From NCBI GenBank assembly GCA_022361095.1, contig JAKSBO010001159.1:1-12394 (forward strand): 12,394 bases of DNA. Reading direction: 5' to 3'. Every line of letters starts with the position of its first letter. The first letter of the stretch is position 1. Under the pieces are notes generated by a model, which did no database searches, had not been told where the DNA came from, and was given only the letters and a program-made list of their open reading frames with translations. Source of the stretch: Desulfobacterales bacterium (lineage in GTDB: Bacteria; Desulfobacterota; Desulfobacteria; Desulfobacterales; Desulfobacteraceae). Below, piece after piece: positions 1 through 6,245 of the stretch. Made by a program: the position numbers and the translations under genes.

Positions 1-2954
1 AGATAAGTGGGATATAAAAATAGATAAAAAGAGAGGGGGCGGGAAAAATTTGCGCCCAGAACCCCATCCACAAACAATCTGCTGATATGATGTTCATGAC
101 GCAGCATATGCTGGGCCTGGAAAAATATCGCCTTTTCTTCGGGGGTCATTTCAGACACCACACGGATTAATGAGCTTTGGGCCCGGGGCAGATACATCCA
201 GAAATAAAAAAGATCCAGGGCGTTAATGATGATCAATGTTGCCAGATCCCTGACTTCTGAGTTTTTGTTGTCTAACAGCATATCTGAATTTTCTAAGATC
301 TTGAGTTCTTCCGTGTCTGGAAACAGCATGATCAACTTAGAGTAAATATCAAAAAATTCTGATATTTTTTTACGGATATTTTGCTTTCTAAGACGCGTGT
401 AAACAGATCTGTCCGCCGCCGCTTCAATGAATCCGGCTACAATATCGGATGCCCCTTTTGAAATGATGGCCGCCCATTTTTGGAGAATCGCATTAATATT
501 GGGGACGTTTAAAAAGCCTAAGCCCGCGCCTATGCCTGCACTGAGCACAACGGCAACGGGGATGGAGATAATGCTTCTGAAAAAATTACCGGCCACAGCC
601 CCTTTGGGCAACCCCCTGAAAAAGTTATGGGTGGAAAGATAAATTCCATTGGCAAGGCCCATGACGGCATAAAGCATCACAGGTCCGTTATCTATTGTAA
701 TACCAAGCGTATCGTCCAAAAGAAGGGTTTTAACCAGATAGTCCAGCAACGGGACTGAAAAGCCTGTGAATAATAGAGAATCGGCAAGCCTGTCCCAACT
801 GACATAGTCATTCCATTTTAAACGGGATGCCCTTCTAATACCGCCGCCGCCGATTACCGATTGAATGACATTTCTTATGCCTGTTATGCCAAACCAGATT
901 AACGCGCCAAAATAGGCCAGAAGCCACCAGTCTTTGGTCAGCATGAAGCAAAGCTGGGCCGGAATAAATCCTGTAATGACCTTGAATAAATTTTTAAGCT
1001 GGGTATTCAGGTATTTAAAAGATTTTTTAGGCTTTGATGCGTTACCGGATTTTGCAACATATGTATCTTTTTGTCCCATCAACGCCGATCGTCCAAGGGT
1101 AACCAGGTTCCCTTTGGAAGCCGGATGAAGCAGAAAAAATTCAGGTATCCACTTTTTTTTCCTGGTGGATAATAAAAAACGCATACCGGGAATCCAGGCA
1201 ACCGCACCGGGAATCGATTCCGGTGGAGACGAGATGGTACACAAACTGGTTTTCACATCGACCGGAAGGCGCAGCATGCCGCTGCTTTCTTTTCTTATTT
1301 TTTGGCGAACCCTGAAGGGCAGGGTGTCAATGACAGCAAACCCCATACCGTAATGCCCGGGTTTTCCTGTGGAGTCAGATCCGATTCTTAATTTGATAGG
1401 CCGGGCATCAAACATATGCTTGAATTCGTTAATGTCGTTGAGGATCACGGACAGCGAATGCAGCAGGTCCCTCTTTTGATCTGCACCGTGTTTTTGCACA
1501 TCTGCAAGAATTTTTGAAATGATGCGCTTTAATTTTAGAATGCTTCCCTGGTTGATGGCTGCCTGCAGTTCATTGACCCGGAGCGTGGTTTTATTGTCCA
1601 GAGGATTGTATTTTTTCAGATTAATAATTTCGATTCTGGAGATTTTGCCGTAGCTTTCATATAACAACTCAAGCACATCTTCAGGCATGAGCCTGTCCAG
1701 GGTGAGGGTGATTCTAAAATCATCAAGAAGGTTGTCTATCTGTCCCAAAAGCGTACTGAACGAAACACAGAGCCTTGGGGGGGCATCATCGCCTTTCTCT
1801 TTAACATAATCGTAAAGTCCGCTGAAAAAGTGCTCTGCATCAAGGTATTGTTCAAGGATATCGCTGGCCATGAAATCATTCATGGTTTTGGATAGGCGGC
1901 TAAAATGTTCTTGGGCTTTCGGGGTGGTTTGGTCCTCTTTTAAATGGGCCATTTCCAATTGAATGGCCTGAAGGGCTTTTGAGTGGATGAATTCACCAAG
2001 ATACTGATAACTTGCCTGGCCAGGGCCGACAAAATCGAGAAATTGTTCAGCCGCCACCGGCGGTATGGTAATCCCAAGATCCCGGGACAATGCCATACGT
2101 CCTGACGCATTGAATTTTTCCAGCAAAAGATAAAGATATTTTTCCTGGAACCTGACAAGGGCTTTGCCTTGTTCCATGAACTGAGTCACTGGGGGCTGGG
2201 CAAGAAAATTTAAAAAAGATTCAATGGTGGGCAGTCCCCTGGAGACCCAGATGAGCGATATGTATCTGCCCCGGTGAATGGGCCAGAATTCAATGCCGAT
2301 TCTCAGATCAATTTCCATAATTCCGGCAGCTTCAATCAGTTCCAGTGCCCATTTGGGTTCGATATAGTGATAATAGATGACGCGCAGTCTTCGAATGCCT
2401 TTGATCCAGGCATCCAGGATCAGATGTGTGGCACTTTTCCTGCCCGAGGTGTTGGCATCATGGACGTGATCATCAAAGGTAATTTGATTCCACTCTTCGG
2501 GCATTTCAAGCAAATGGTAATGGTCAAGCAATTGCCGGATGACCCTGGGTTTGCCGAATGCGGCAAGTCTGAAGTCGTGGGCCAGCTTAAGCTGATGTTC
2601 AGGCTGCCCTTTGGCCCGAACCAGGTCTTTCATGATCTGCATCAGTACCCTGGACGTATTTTTGGGTATGGGGCCGCCCACAGTGTCCACAATATCATCC
2701 TTAAGGCCTTTCAGGGCTTCAAGGCGGTTTGTGATATCACCGCTTTTAATGGATTCCATGAGGTTGATAATGGCGTATGCAGCCCGAAGTCCTCTGGATT
2801 CCGCAAGCTCCTTGATCCCTAACGGGTGAAAATAAGGATATAACAGCTTGCCTGTGTATCCCAGCGTTTTGGGTTCGCTATACACCGAGTCTACAATCTC
2901 AATGAGTTTGTAATCCCGCTTATCAAAAAAAATGGAATTAATAACCCGCTGCAT
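1..2954 (-). CDS. Large PHP-like plus multi-pass membrane protein, C-terminus beyond window
   Basis: The frame is open from ATG at 2954 to the left edge, giving 984 residues with no stop. An AAAGG-like ribosome site lies about 8 bases upstream of the ATG. Residues 160-225 resemble a PHP phosphoesterase core: DDHVHD at 161-166, a lone His at 196 where PHP has its TDHD motif, and GIEFWP at 220-225. Most other metal ligands are not evident, so hydrolase activity is doubtful. Residues 230-650 look soluble and helical. From 655 hydrophobic segments appear, roughly at 659-693, 723-746, 757-779, 795-815 and 903-922, with a conserved-looking GGGGIRRASRLKWNDY between the first two and HNFFRGLPKGAVAGNFFRS at 776-794. 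The C-terminal half vaguely recalls the membrane family labelled site-specific recombinase Gcr (PF10136), but I cannot confirm this. The function is unknown. Coding quality is even throughout, so the gene looks intact. Confidence 0.85.
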   Translation of the reverse strand, partial: MQRVINSIFFDKRDYKLIEIVDSVYSEPKTLGYTGKLLYPYFHPLGIKELAESRGLRAAYAIINLMESIKSGDITNRLEALKGLKDDIVDTVGGPIPKNTSRVLMQIMKDLVRAKGQPEHQLKLAHDFRLAAFGKPRVIRQLLDHYHLLEMPEEWNQITFDDHVHDANTSGRKSATHLILDAWIKGIRRLRVIYYHYIEPKWALELIEAAGIMEIDLRIGIEFWPIHRGRYISLIWVSRGLPTIESFLNFLAQPPVTQFMEQGKALVRFQEKYLYLLLEKFNASGRMALSRDLGITIPPVAAEQFLDFVGPGQASYQYLGEFIHSKALQAIQLEMAHLKEDQTTPKAQEHFSRLSKTMNDFMASDILEQYLDAEHFFSGLYDYVKEKGDDAPPRLCVSFSTLLGQIDNLLDDFRITLTLDRLMPEDVLELLYESYGKISRIEIINLKKYNPLDNKTTLRVNELQAAINQGSILKLKRIISKILADVQKHGADQKRDLLHSLSVILNDINEFKHMFDARPIKLRIGSDSTGKPGHYGMGFAVIDTLPFRVRQKIRKESSGMLRLPVDVKTSLCTISSPPESIPGAVAWIPGMRFLLSTRKKKWIPEFFLLHPASKGNLVTLGRSALMGQKDTYVAKSGNASKPKKSFKYLNTQLKNLFKVITGFIPAQLCFMLTKDWWLLAYFGALIWFGITGIRNVIQSVIGGGGIRRASRLKWNDYVSWDRLADSLLFTGFSVPLLDYLVKTLLLDDTLGITIDNGPVMLYAVMGLANGIYLSTHNFFRGLPKGAVAGNFFRSIISIPVAVVLSAGIGAGLGFLNVPNINAILQKWAAIISKGASDIVAGFIEAAADRSVYTRLRKQNIRKKISEFFDIYSKLIMLFPDTEELKILENSDMLLDNKNSEVRDLATLIIINALDLFYFWMYLPRAQSSLIRVVSEMTPEEKAIFFQAQHMLRHEHHISRLFVDGVLGANFSRPLSFYLFLYPTY

Positions 2955-3007
2955 ACAAAATTGCCTTTAAGTAAATTTTTTATAAGAAAATCCGGGTAAG
3001 TTTTTAT

Positions 3008-3042
3008 ATGAAAGAACCAATAAGTTGCTAAGTTTCTTTCAT
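3008..3042. other. Hairpin next to repeat copy A
   Basis: ATGAAAGAA at 3008-3016 and TTCTTTCAT at 3034-3042 are a perfect 9-bp inverted repeat around a 17-base loop. It lies between the large membrane-protein gene (start 2954) and repeat copy A. There is no T-run on either side, so it is not an obvious terminator. It may be part of the dispersed element, or a structure in the leader of the large gene. Confidence 0.5.
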
Positions 3043-3044
3043 GT

Positions 3045-3094
3045 TTTGTTGTGGGGCGAGCCTGGGTGCTGATAGGCCAGGTCGGCCCATGGCC
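3045..3094 (-). repeat. Dispersed repeat, copy A (inverted relative to copy B)
   Basis: Read on the minus strand, this 50-base stretch matches 5271-5320 on the plus strand at 42 of 50 positions without gaps. The conserved core is GGCCATGGGCCGACCTGG, and both copies end in CCACAACAAA. Weaker similarity, with small gaps, continues about 45 bases further on the same side, through the hairpin at 3008-3042. In both copies one frame reads NGHGPTW, followed later by PTT, so the element may come from a coding sequence. It lies upstream of the large membrane-protein gene. Confidence 0.75.
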
Positions 3095-3173
3095 GTTAGG
3101 GTTTGTCAAAATTAGGCCTTTTATTTATTTTATGGGGTATTTTAATGTCTTTTGGGTATCAATGCTATATTTT

Positions 3174-3524
3174 TTATCCGGTTCCGGGATCTGAATTTTT
3201 GCTCACAAAGGTAAATGCTGTTTTTCCATGATCTTTGAATATGAAACTGCCTGTGCCCAATGTGCAACCAGTGGCCACTTGGATCGCATCCGCTATGCAT
3301 GTCTCTGTTTCAACAATGGCCACAATTTTTTCATCCTGAGCCTGTGTTTCTGAAAAAAAAATCATACCGGCCACGGCCCGGCCCGACATGTCATCTGCCG
3401 GACGCATCCCACTGCGAAAAATTAAAGATCTATATCGGTTATTTAGACGTTCATATAAACCTATATGTGCTTTCCCAAGCGCCGCATCGAATTGCTTAAA
3501 ACATAGGCAATGATTCAGTGTCAA
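3174..3524 (-). pseudogene. FmdE-domain remnant
   Basis: A 116-codon frame from TTG at 3524, with an in-frame stop just upstream and no ribosome site. Residues 66-106 match the core of the FmdE family (formylmethanofuran dehydrogenase subunit E-like, PF02663): EKIVAIVETETC, then DAIQVATGCTLGTGSFIFKD, then HGKTAFTF. FmdE proteins normally begin with a HGHxCPG metal-binding motif. Here the matching place (residues 45-50) reads DDMSGRAV, so the His and Cys ligands are lost. The first 40 residues resemble nothing in the family, and the C-terminal zinc-finger extension found in many members is absent. I read it as a decayed gene. A divergent functional short protein is less likely. It ends 65 bases before tRNA-Leu. 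Confidence 0.7.
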
Positions 3525-3533
3525 GGAAGAACT

Positions 3534-3572
3534 GTGGATTTAGGCTTGCAAATCCACGCGCAATAATATATT
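3534..3572 (+). promoter_or_regulatory. Possible tRNA-Leu promoter with overlapping hairpin
   Basis: GTGGATTT (3534-3541) and AAATCCAC (3550-3557) form a perfect 8-bp inverted repeat with an 8-base loop. Overlapping it, TTGCAA (3546-3551) and TATATT (3567-3572) make a sigma-70-like pair, but with a short 15-base spacer. The predicted start is about 10 bases before the tRNA. The hairpin could equally be an old terminator or an operator. Confidence 0.3.
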
Positions 3573-3589
3573 TTTCACATTAATTAAAT

Positions 3590-3676
3590 GCCTGGGTGGC
3601 GGAACTGGTAGACGCAAGGGACTTAAAATCCCTCGCCCGAAAGGGTGTACGAGTTCAATTCTCGTCCCAGGTACCA
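3590..3676 (+). tRNA. tRNA-Leu (anticodon UAA)
   Basis: A complete class II tRNA of 87 bases including CCA. The acceptor arm GCCTGGG pairs with CCCAGGT (G1 opposite T is a wobble), with discriminator A and an encoded CCA at 3674-3676. The anticodon stem AGGGA/TCCCT encloses the loop CTTAAAA, giving anticodon UAA, which reads UUA/UUG. The long variable arm CCC-GAAA-GGG and a T arm ACGAG-TTCAATT-CTCGT are typical of leucine tRNA. No second copy of its 3' end is visible in the window, so there is no direct evidence of an integrated element using it as an attachment site. Confidence 0.97.
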
Positions 3677-3685
3677 AATAAAAAC

Positions 3686-3719
3686 AAGGAGTTTGCCTGT
3701 TTGCGGCGCTCCTTTTTTT
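3686..3719 (+). terminator. Rho-independent terminator after tRNA-Leu
   Basis: AAGGAG (3686-3691) pairs with CTCCTT (3709-3714) across a 17-base loop and runs straight into a T tract. It starts 9 bases after the tRNA CCA end. The stem is short but the position and T-run are right. Confidence 0.65.
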
Positions 3720-3841
3720 ATTGATGGTTCACTCTTAGGAGGCAAATGGGGGAGCAAAAGGACATAATGTTTGCATGACCGGGGTAGGTTAACACCAAGA
3801 GCGCAGGCCGTTTTTACATGCGTTAAACCTGCGTTTTATTG

Positions 3842-3870
3842 TTGACTTGATGTTACAATGTGGTATTGTA
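3842..3870 (+). promoter_or_regulatory. Candidate promoter with palindromic site
   Basis: TTGACT (3842-3847) and TATTGT (3864-3869) have a 16-base spacer, a moderate sigma-70 match. A perfect inverted repeat TACAAT-gtggt-ATTGTA (3854-3870) covers the spacer and the -10, as an operator would. The terminator at 3889 is only about 13 bases past the predicted start, so a transcript from here would be about 45 bases long unless termination is regulated. Confidence 0.3.
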
Positions 3871-3888
3871 TTTCATACTCTTTCTTTT

Positions 3889-3922
3889 AGCGTCGGCTGA
3901 TCCCCCGGCGCTTTCTTTTTTT
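3889..3922 (+). terminator. Strong Rho-independent terminator
   Basis: AGCGTCGG (3889-3896) pairs with CCGGCGCT (3905-3912) over 8 bp with one G-T wobble and an 8-base loop, followed by TTCTTTTTTT. It is the best terminator in the window, yet no protein gene on the plus strand ends before it. It may end an unannotated short RNA or read-through from the tRNA. Confidence 0.75.
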
Positions 3923-4009
3923 AGACGACATTATTCACGGTTGCCTGGGAAGTAGGCCAACAGCAATTGCCAAGGGCGTATTCACGTAAATGCGGTTTAT
4001 AATACCTGA

Positions 4010-4165
4010 CATTCCTGCCAAACTTATAAAATCATTGGCCGCTTCTGCGGCTCCTTGCTGATTTCAGCGGATGCGCCCGATGTGGCAACAGAGCGCCATG
4101 ATATCCTGGATTGTTCGTACTGCCTTGGTGAAAGAGCGGGAAAACCATGGGGCCGTCAGCTTTAA
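4010..4165 (+). pseudogene. Possible gene remnant with CxxC motif
   Basis: A 51-codon frame opens directly after a TGA at 4007 and has no ATG, GTG or TTG start in its first part. Codon choice looks coding-like, and the product contains FCGSLLISADAPDVATER, then DCSYCLGERAGKPWGRQL, with cysteines at positions 3, 13, 35 and 38, which could be a metal-binding knuckle. I do not recognise it. It lacks a start and ribosome site, and its stop overlaps the convergent gene at 4162 by four bases. A broken gene is the likeliest reading, and chance is not excluded. Confidence 0.25.
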
Positions 4166-4455
4166 TACGTCGGATAAAAATGGCTTAAATCAACCGTCCA
4201 CATTGGCAGAGCGTCGCTACTGCCAAAACCTTTGTTAAGCCATAATTTGGGAAACCCGTTATCTACAGGTTTGCTTAACCTGATAAAACATTCACAGATA
4301 TACAGCCAGCCGTCTTTGCCGATCAGGGGAAGACCTTTTGACGTTTTGATTTGCTCCCAATTGGGCAGAACAAGTTTATAAAGGGCGCTCAAGGCTTGTT
4401 CCGTATTGTGAGATTGTTTAAAGATATGGTCAACTTGTTCTTTTGTTATTTCCAT
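4162..4455 (-). CDS. Small hypothetical protein, 97 residues
   Basis: ATG at 4455 is preceded by a strong GGAGGGG ribosome site about 4-6 bases upstream, which fixes the start. The product begins MEITKEQVDHIFKQSHNTEQ and is acidic to neutral and soluble, with no signal peptide or membrane segment. It has an amphipathic N-terminal half (residues 1-35) and a Trp-rich C-terminal half containing GKDGWLYICECF and FPKLWLNKGFGSSD. No known family is recognised. It is the last of three same-strand small genes (4986 to 4162) and lies 63 bases after the preceding one. A perfect palindrome ATATCA-A-TGATAT at 4465-4477 touches its ribosome site and might control translation or local transcription. Confidence 0.7.
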   Translation of the reverse strand: MEITKEQVDHIFKQSHNTEQALSALYKLVLPNWEQIKTSKGLPLIGKDGWLYICECFIRLSKPVDNGFPKLWLNKGFGSSDALPMWTVDLSHFYPTY

Positions 4456-4518
4456 GACCCCTCCATATCAATGATATTTATAAATCCAGTTGTCATCCGT
4501 TTGACCAATTTGATCGTT

Positions 4519-4743
4519 TTATCCCGCTTTTTTAATCACACCGCCTGCCTGCAGCAACTCAAAATAATACACGCTTCCGATATGATATGATAAGCGATGT
4601 TTTTCTTTGCTTATCTTCTTGTAAACCACCTGGTCGTCGTCAATAATTAAACAAATATGGATCATCTCGTTGTTTGGGTTGTTTTTTGCAAAAAAAATTT
4701 TATATCTCTCTCCAGGCCTGAATCGGTTTTTTCTTATGTCCAT
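4519..4743 (-). CDS. Small hypothetical protein, 74 residues
   Basis: ATG at 4743. The nearest ribosome-like AAGGA is about 13 bases upstream, farther than usual. The product is basic (MDIRKNRFRPGERYKIFFAK at the start) with alternating hydrophobic stretches such as MIHICLIIDDDQVVYKKI and SYHIGSVYYFELLQAG, suggesting a small beta-rich soluble domain. There is no signal peptide and no catalytic motif I can name. It lies between the PEP-CTERM-like mini-gene (72 bases upstream) and the 97-residue gene (63 bases downstream) on the same strand, so the three probably share the sigma-54 promoter at 5040-5055. Its function is unknown. Confidence 0.6.
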   Translation of the reverse strand: MDIRKNRFRPGERYKIFFAKNNPNNEMIHICLIIDDDQVVYKKISKEKHRLSYHIGSVYYFELLQAGGVIKKAG

Positions 4744-4815
4744 TTTGTCTGCATCGTCCTTTTTATATAAAACATCACGCTTTCAGCAAACACCATTCAA
4801 CTGGCTGCAATGGGT

Positions 4816-4986
4816 TCAGGTGATTTTCCTGCCGAACTTAGCAAGGCCCAGGAGGCAAAACCCTAAGGTTATCATGGACATGAAATTAAAAGTTGTCCGG
4901 CTGCTGTAAGAAATGATATCTGCAAATGCGAGCGAAGATGTAAGGATACAAGCTGTTACAATAATAAAGAAAAAAACCGTTTTCAA
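4816..4986 (-). CDS. 56-residue secreted/membrane mini-protein with PEP-CTERM-like tail
   Basis: The start is TTG at 4986, chosen because a perfect AGGAGG lies 6 bases upstream. Residues 1-22 form a clear signal peptide: MKTV, a run of hydrophobics, then TSSLAFA with likely cleavage before Asp23. Only about 12 residues follow before a second hydrophobic helix (35-49) and the basic end KFGRKIT. The tail TLGFCLLGLAKFGRKIT closely resembles the hydrophobic-plus-Arg anchor of PEP-CTERM proteins recognised by exosortases. The Pro-Glu-Pro that should precede it is absent (the place reads RTTFNF), so recognition by an exosortase is uncertain. A lipobox reading (VTAC, Cys13) is possible but would leave a very short signal. 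The mature protein would be about 34 residues and mostly anchor. It heads a three-gene minus-strand group. Confidence 0.65.
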   Translation of the reverse strand: MKTVFFFIIVTACILTSSLAFADIISYSSRTTFNFMSMITLGFCLLGLAKFGRKIT

Positions 4987-5024
4987 CGTTAACCTCCTGG
5001 CTTAAATTTCAAATTTATTTATTC

Positions 5025-5039
5025 TTGAAATAATTTCAA
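5025..5039. promoter_or_regulatory. Perfect palindrome at the sigma-54 start site
   Basis: TTGAAAT-A-ATTTCAA is a perfect 7+1+7 palindrome covering the predicted transcription start (about 5029) of the small-gene operon, directly next to the -12 element. Further TTTCAAA/TTTGAA half-sites surround it. It could be a repressor site, or simply AT-rich sequence. Confidence 0.4.
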
Positions 5040-5055
5040 AGCAATTTGAATGCCA
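5040..5055 (-). promoter_or_regulatory. Sigma-54 (RpoN) promoter of the small-gene operon
   Basis: On the minus strand the site reads TGGCATTCAAATTGCT. It matches the RpoN consensus TGGCACGN4TTGCW at all positions but two, with the diagnostic GG and GC dinucleotides exactly ten bases apart. The predicted start is near 5029, leaving a 43-base leader to the TTG at 4986. Sigma-54 promoters need a remote activator; the palindrome at 5181-5195 is a candidate site. Confidence 0.7.
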
Positions 5056-5180
5056 TGGTTTTATTATGTTGTTAATACAGTATGTTACGGTTTTTTGGTG
5101 GTGAGGGGTGGGGCCGTATTTGATAATTAAGTATCTAACTTGTGGGTAAAAAAAGTAATACAATATTGGCAATTATGTCA

Positions 5181-5195
5181 GTTATTTAAAATAAC
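5181..5195. promoter_or_regulatory. Candidate upstream activator site (palindrome)
   Basis: GTTATTT-A-AAATAAC is a perfect 7+1+7 palindrome centred about 160 bases upstream of the predicted sigma-54 start. That is within the usual distance for enhancer-binding proteins. A short palindrome CAATATTG lies nearby at 5161-5168. The role is inferred from geometry only. Confidence 0.35.
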
Positions 5196-5231
5196 CCAAA
5201 CACGCAGGCTGATTGTACATGGTTCAAATGA

Positions 5232-5243
5232 GAAACGCGTTTC
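5232..5243. other. Perfect 12-bp palindrome
   Basis: GAAACGCGTTTC, in the gap between the small-gene operon promoter and purU. It is too short for a useful hairpin and has no T-run, so protein binding is more likely than termination. No regulator can be named. Confidence 0.3.
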
Positions 5244-5270
5244 ATTGATGAATGGCGTGCCGAAACGAAT

Positions 5271-5320
5271 GGCCATGGGCCGACCTGGTCTATAACAACC
5301 GAGGTTCAGCCCACAACAAA
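5271..5320 (+). repeat. Dispersed repeat, copy B
   Basis: This is the inverted partner of 3045-3094 (42 of 50 bases identical, no gaps). It begins GGCCATGGGCCGACCTGG and ends CCACAACAAA. Weaker similarity runs on to about 5366, touching the stop codon of purU. One plus-strand frame reads NGHGPTWSITTEVQPTTN, parallel to the copy A frame. Confidence 0.75.
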
Positions 5321-5363
5321 TTTTGAAAAATATGGGCAACTTACCCGAGCTTTCTTATGAAAA

Positions 5364-6203
5364 CTACAAAATAACCGTTCTGTTCCCGTGTAGGAATATC
5401 CGTCTTTCGGCGTACATTTCAATCGCGCGGGCAAGCACCCTGGCTTCAGTATCCTGCCCTCGAATTTGTAACTTTTTTGGACAATCCCGGTGATCAATAC
5501 GCATGACGTCCTGCTCTATAATCGGCCCTTCATCAAGATTTTTCGTAACAAAATGGGCGGTCGCCCCAATAAGTTTTACGCCCCGCTCATACGCCTGACG
5601 ATAGGGCTTTGCGCCTTTGAATCCCGGCAGGAATGAATGATGGATATTGATCAATCGTCCTGCATATCTCTCGCACATATTTTCGGAAAGAATCTGCATA
5701 TATCGCGCAAGCACAATGAGCTCCGTATCCGTTTCCCCGATAATGCTGAAATGCTGCTCTTCGACCTTGCTTTTATCAACGTTCTGGGTGGGTACATAAT
5801 AAAATTTAAGCCCGAATTGCTCACAAAGCTTGCGGTTAACTGTATGATTTGAGACGACACCAACGATTTCTATGTTAAGGTGCTTTGTTCTCCATCGATA
5901 GATAATGTCGTTCAGGCAATGATCATCTTTGGATACCATAACAAGGGTTTTGACCGGTTCATCCATCTCTTTCACATACCAATTCATGCCGAATTCCCCG
6001 GACACCGTTTCAAACATGGCTCTAAACTTTCCTGCAGCCCCTTCAGTGACTGCAGAAAACATAACACGCATAAAAAATTGGTTGGAAAATGGATCATAAA
6101 ATTGTGAAGATTCTTCAATATTACAGTTTGAATTACATAAAGCGTTTGCCACCGCAGCAACAATTCCCGGCCGGTCATCGCAATTCAGGCAAAGTATGTA
6201 CAA
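5364..6203 (-). CDS. purU: Formyltetrahydrofolate deformylase
   Basis: Hydrolyses 10-formyl-tetrahydrofolate to formate and tetrahydrofolate in the cytoplasm, balancing one-carbon pools and, where PurT is used, feeding formate to purine synthesis. The start is TTG at 6203: AGGAGG lies 6 bases upstream, and 279 residues equals the usual length (E. coli about 280). The frame is open for 56 more codons upstream, but that part has no family similarity. Residues 1-75 are an ACT domain (ILCLNCDDRPGIVAAVANAL). Residues 84-279 are the formyl-transferase fold, with the catalytic trio Asn186 and His188 in LINIHHSFLPGFKGAKPY and Asp224 in LDEGPIIEQD, plus IGATAHFVT. The gene is intact. It lies 131 bases after a GFA-family gene but has its own promoter overlapped by a palindrome, suggesting separate regulation. 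Confidence 0.95.
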   Translation of the reverse strand: MYILCLNCDDRPGIVAAVANALCNSNCNIEESSQFYDPFSNQFFMRVMFSAVTEGAAGKFRAMFETVSGEFGMNWYVKEMDEPVKTLVMVSKDDHCLNDIIYRWRTKHLNIEIVGVVSNHTVNRKLCEQFGLKFYYVPTQNVDKSKVEEQHFSIIGETDTELIVLARYMQILSENMCERYAGRLINIHHSFLPGFKGAKPYRQAYERGVKLIGATAHFVTKNLDEGPIIEQDVMRIDHRDCPKKLQIRGQDTEARVLARAIEMYAERRIFLHGNRTVIL

Positions 6204-6245
6204 GGAAAACCTCCTTTTTTTGTTCTCAACATTGTTTAATCGGAA

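Larger units (their letters stand above)
3720..4009. other. Intergenic stretch with hairpins, no gene recognised
   Basis: No convincing open frame is present on either strand. It holds an inverted repeat CGCAGG/CCTGCG (3802-3807 and 3828-3833, 20-base loop) followed by TTTTATT, which could be a weak plus-strand terminator, and the promoter, palindrome and terminator cluster listed separately at 3842-3922. From 3940 to 4009 several short frames on both strands look weakly coding-like, but none has a start with a ribosome site. Confidence 0.5.

Noticed and set aside
2274..2822. 182-codon plus-strand frame
   Set aside because: It lies wholly antisense to the long minus-strand gene at 1-2954, has no ribosome site, and its product has no recognisable features.
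2891..3109. 72-codon minus-strand frame starting TTG at 3109
   Set aside because: Its second half overlaps the start of the large membrane-protein gene in another frame and it has no ribosome site. Its first part is only the repeat copy A reading.
3590..3676. tRNA-Leu as the attachment site of an integrated element
   Set aside because: No direct repeat of the tRNA 3' end and no integrase are seen in the window.
3746..3778. Ten-codon minigene after AGGAGG near the tRNA terminator
   Set aside because: Only three bases separate AGGAGG from the ATG, too close for efficient initiation, and no downstream gene would be controlled by it.
4040..4150. Minus-strand 38-codon frame opposite the 4010-4165 remnant
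   Set aside because: It has no ribosome site and a low-complexity Arg/His/Pro-rich product, and the plus-strand frame looks more coding-like.
4816..4986. Lipoprotein reading of the 56-residue mini-protein (VTAC lipobox)
   Set aside because: The hydrophobic run before Cys13 is short, and a better signal peptidase I site (AFA before Asp23) follows.
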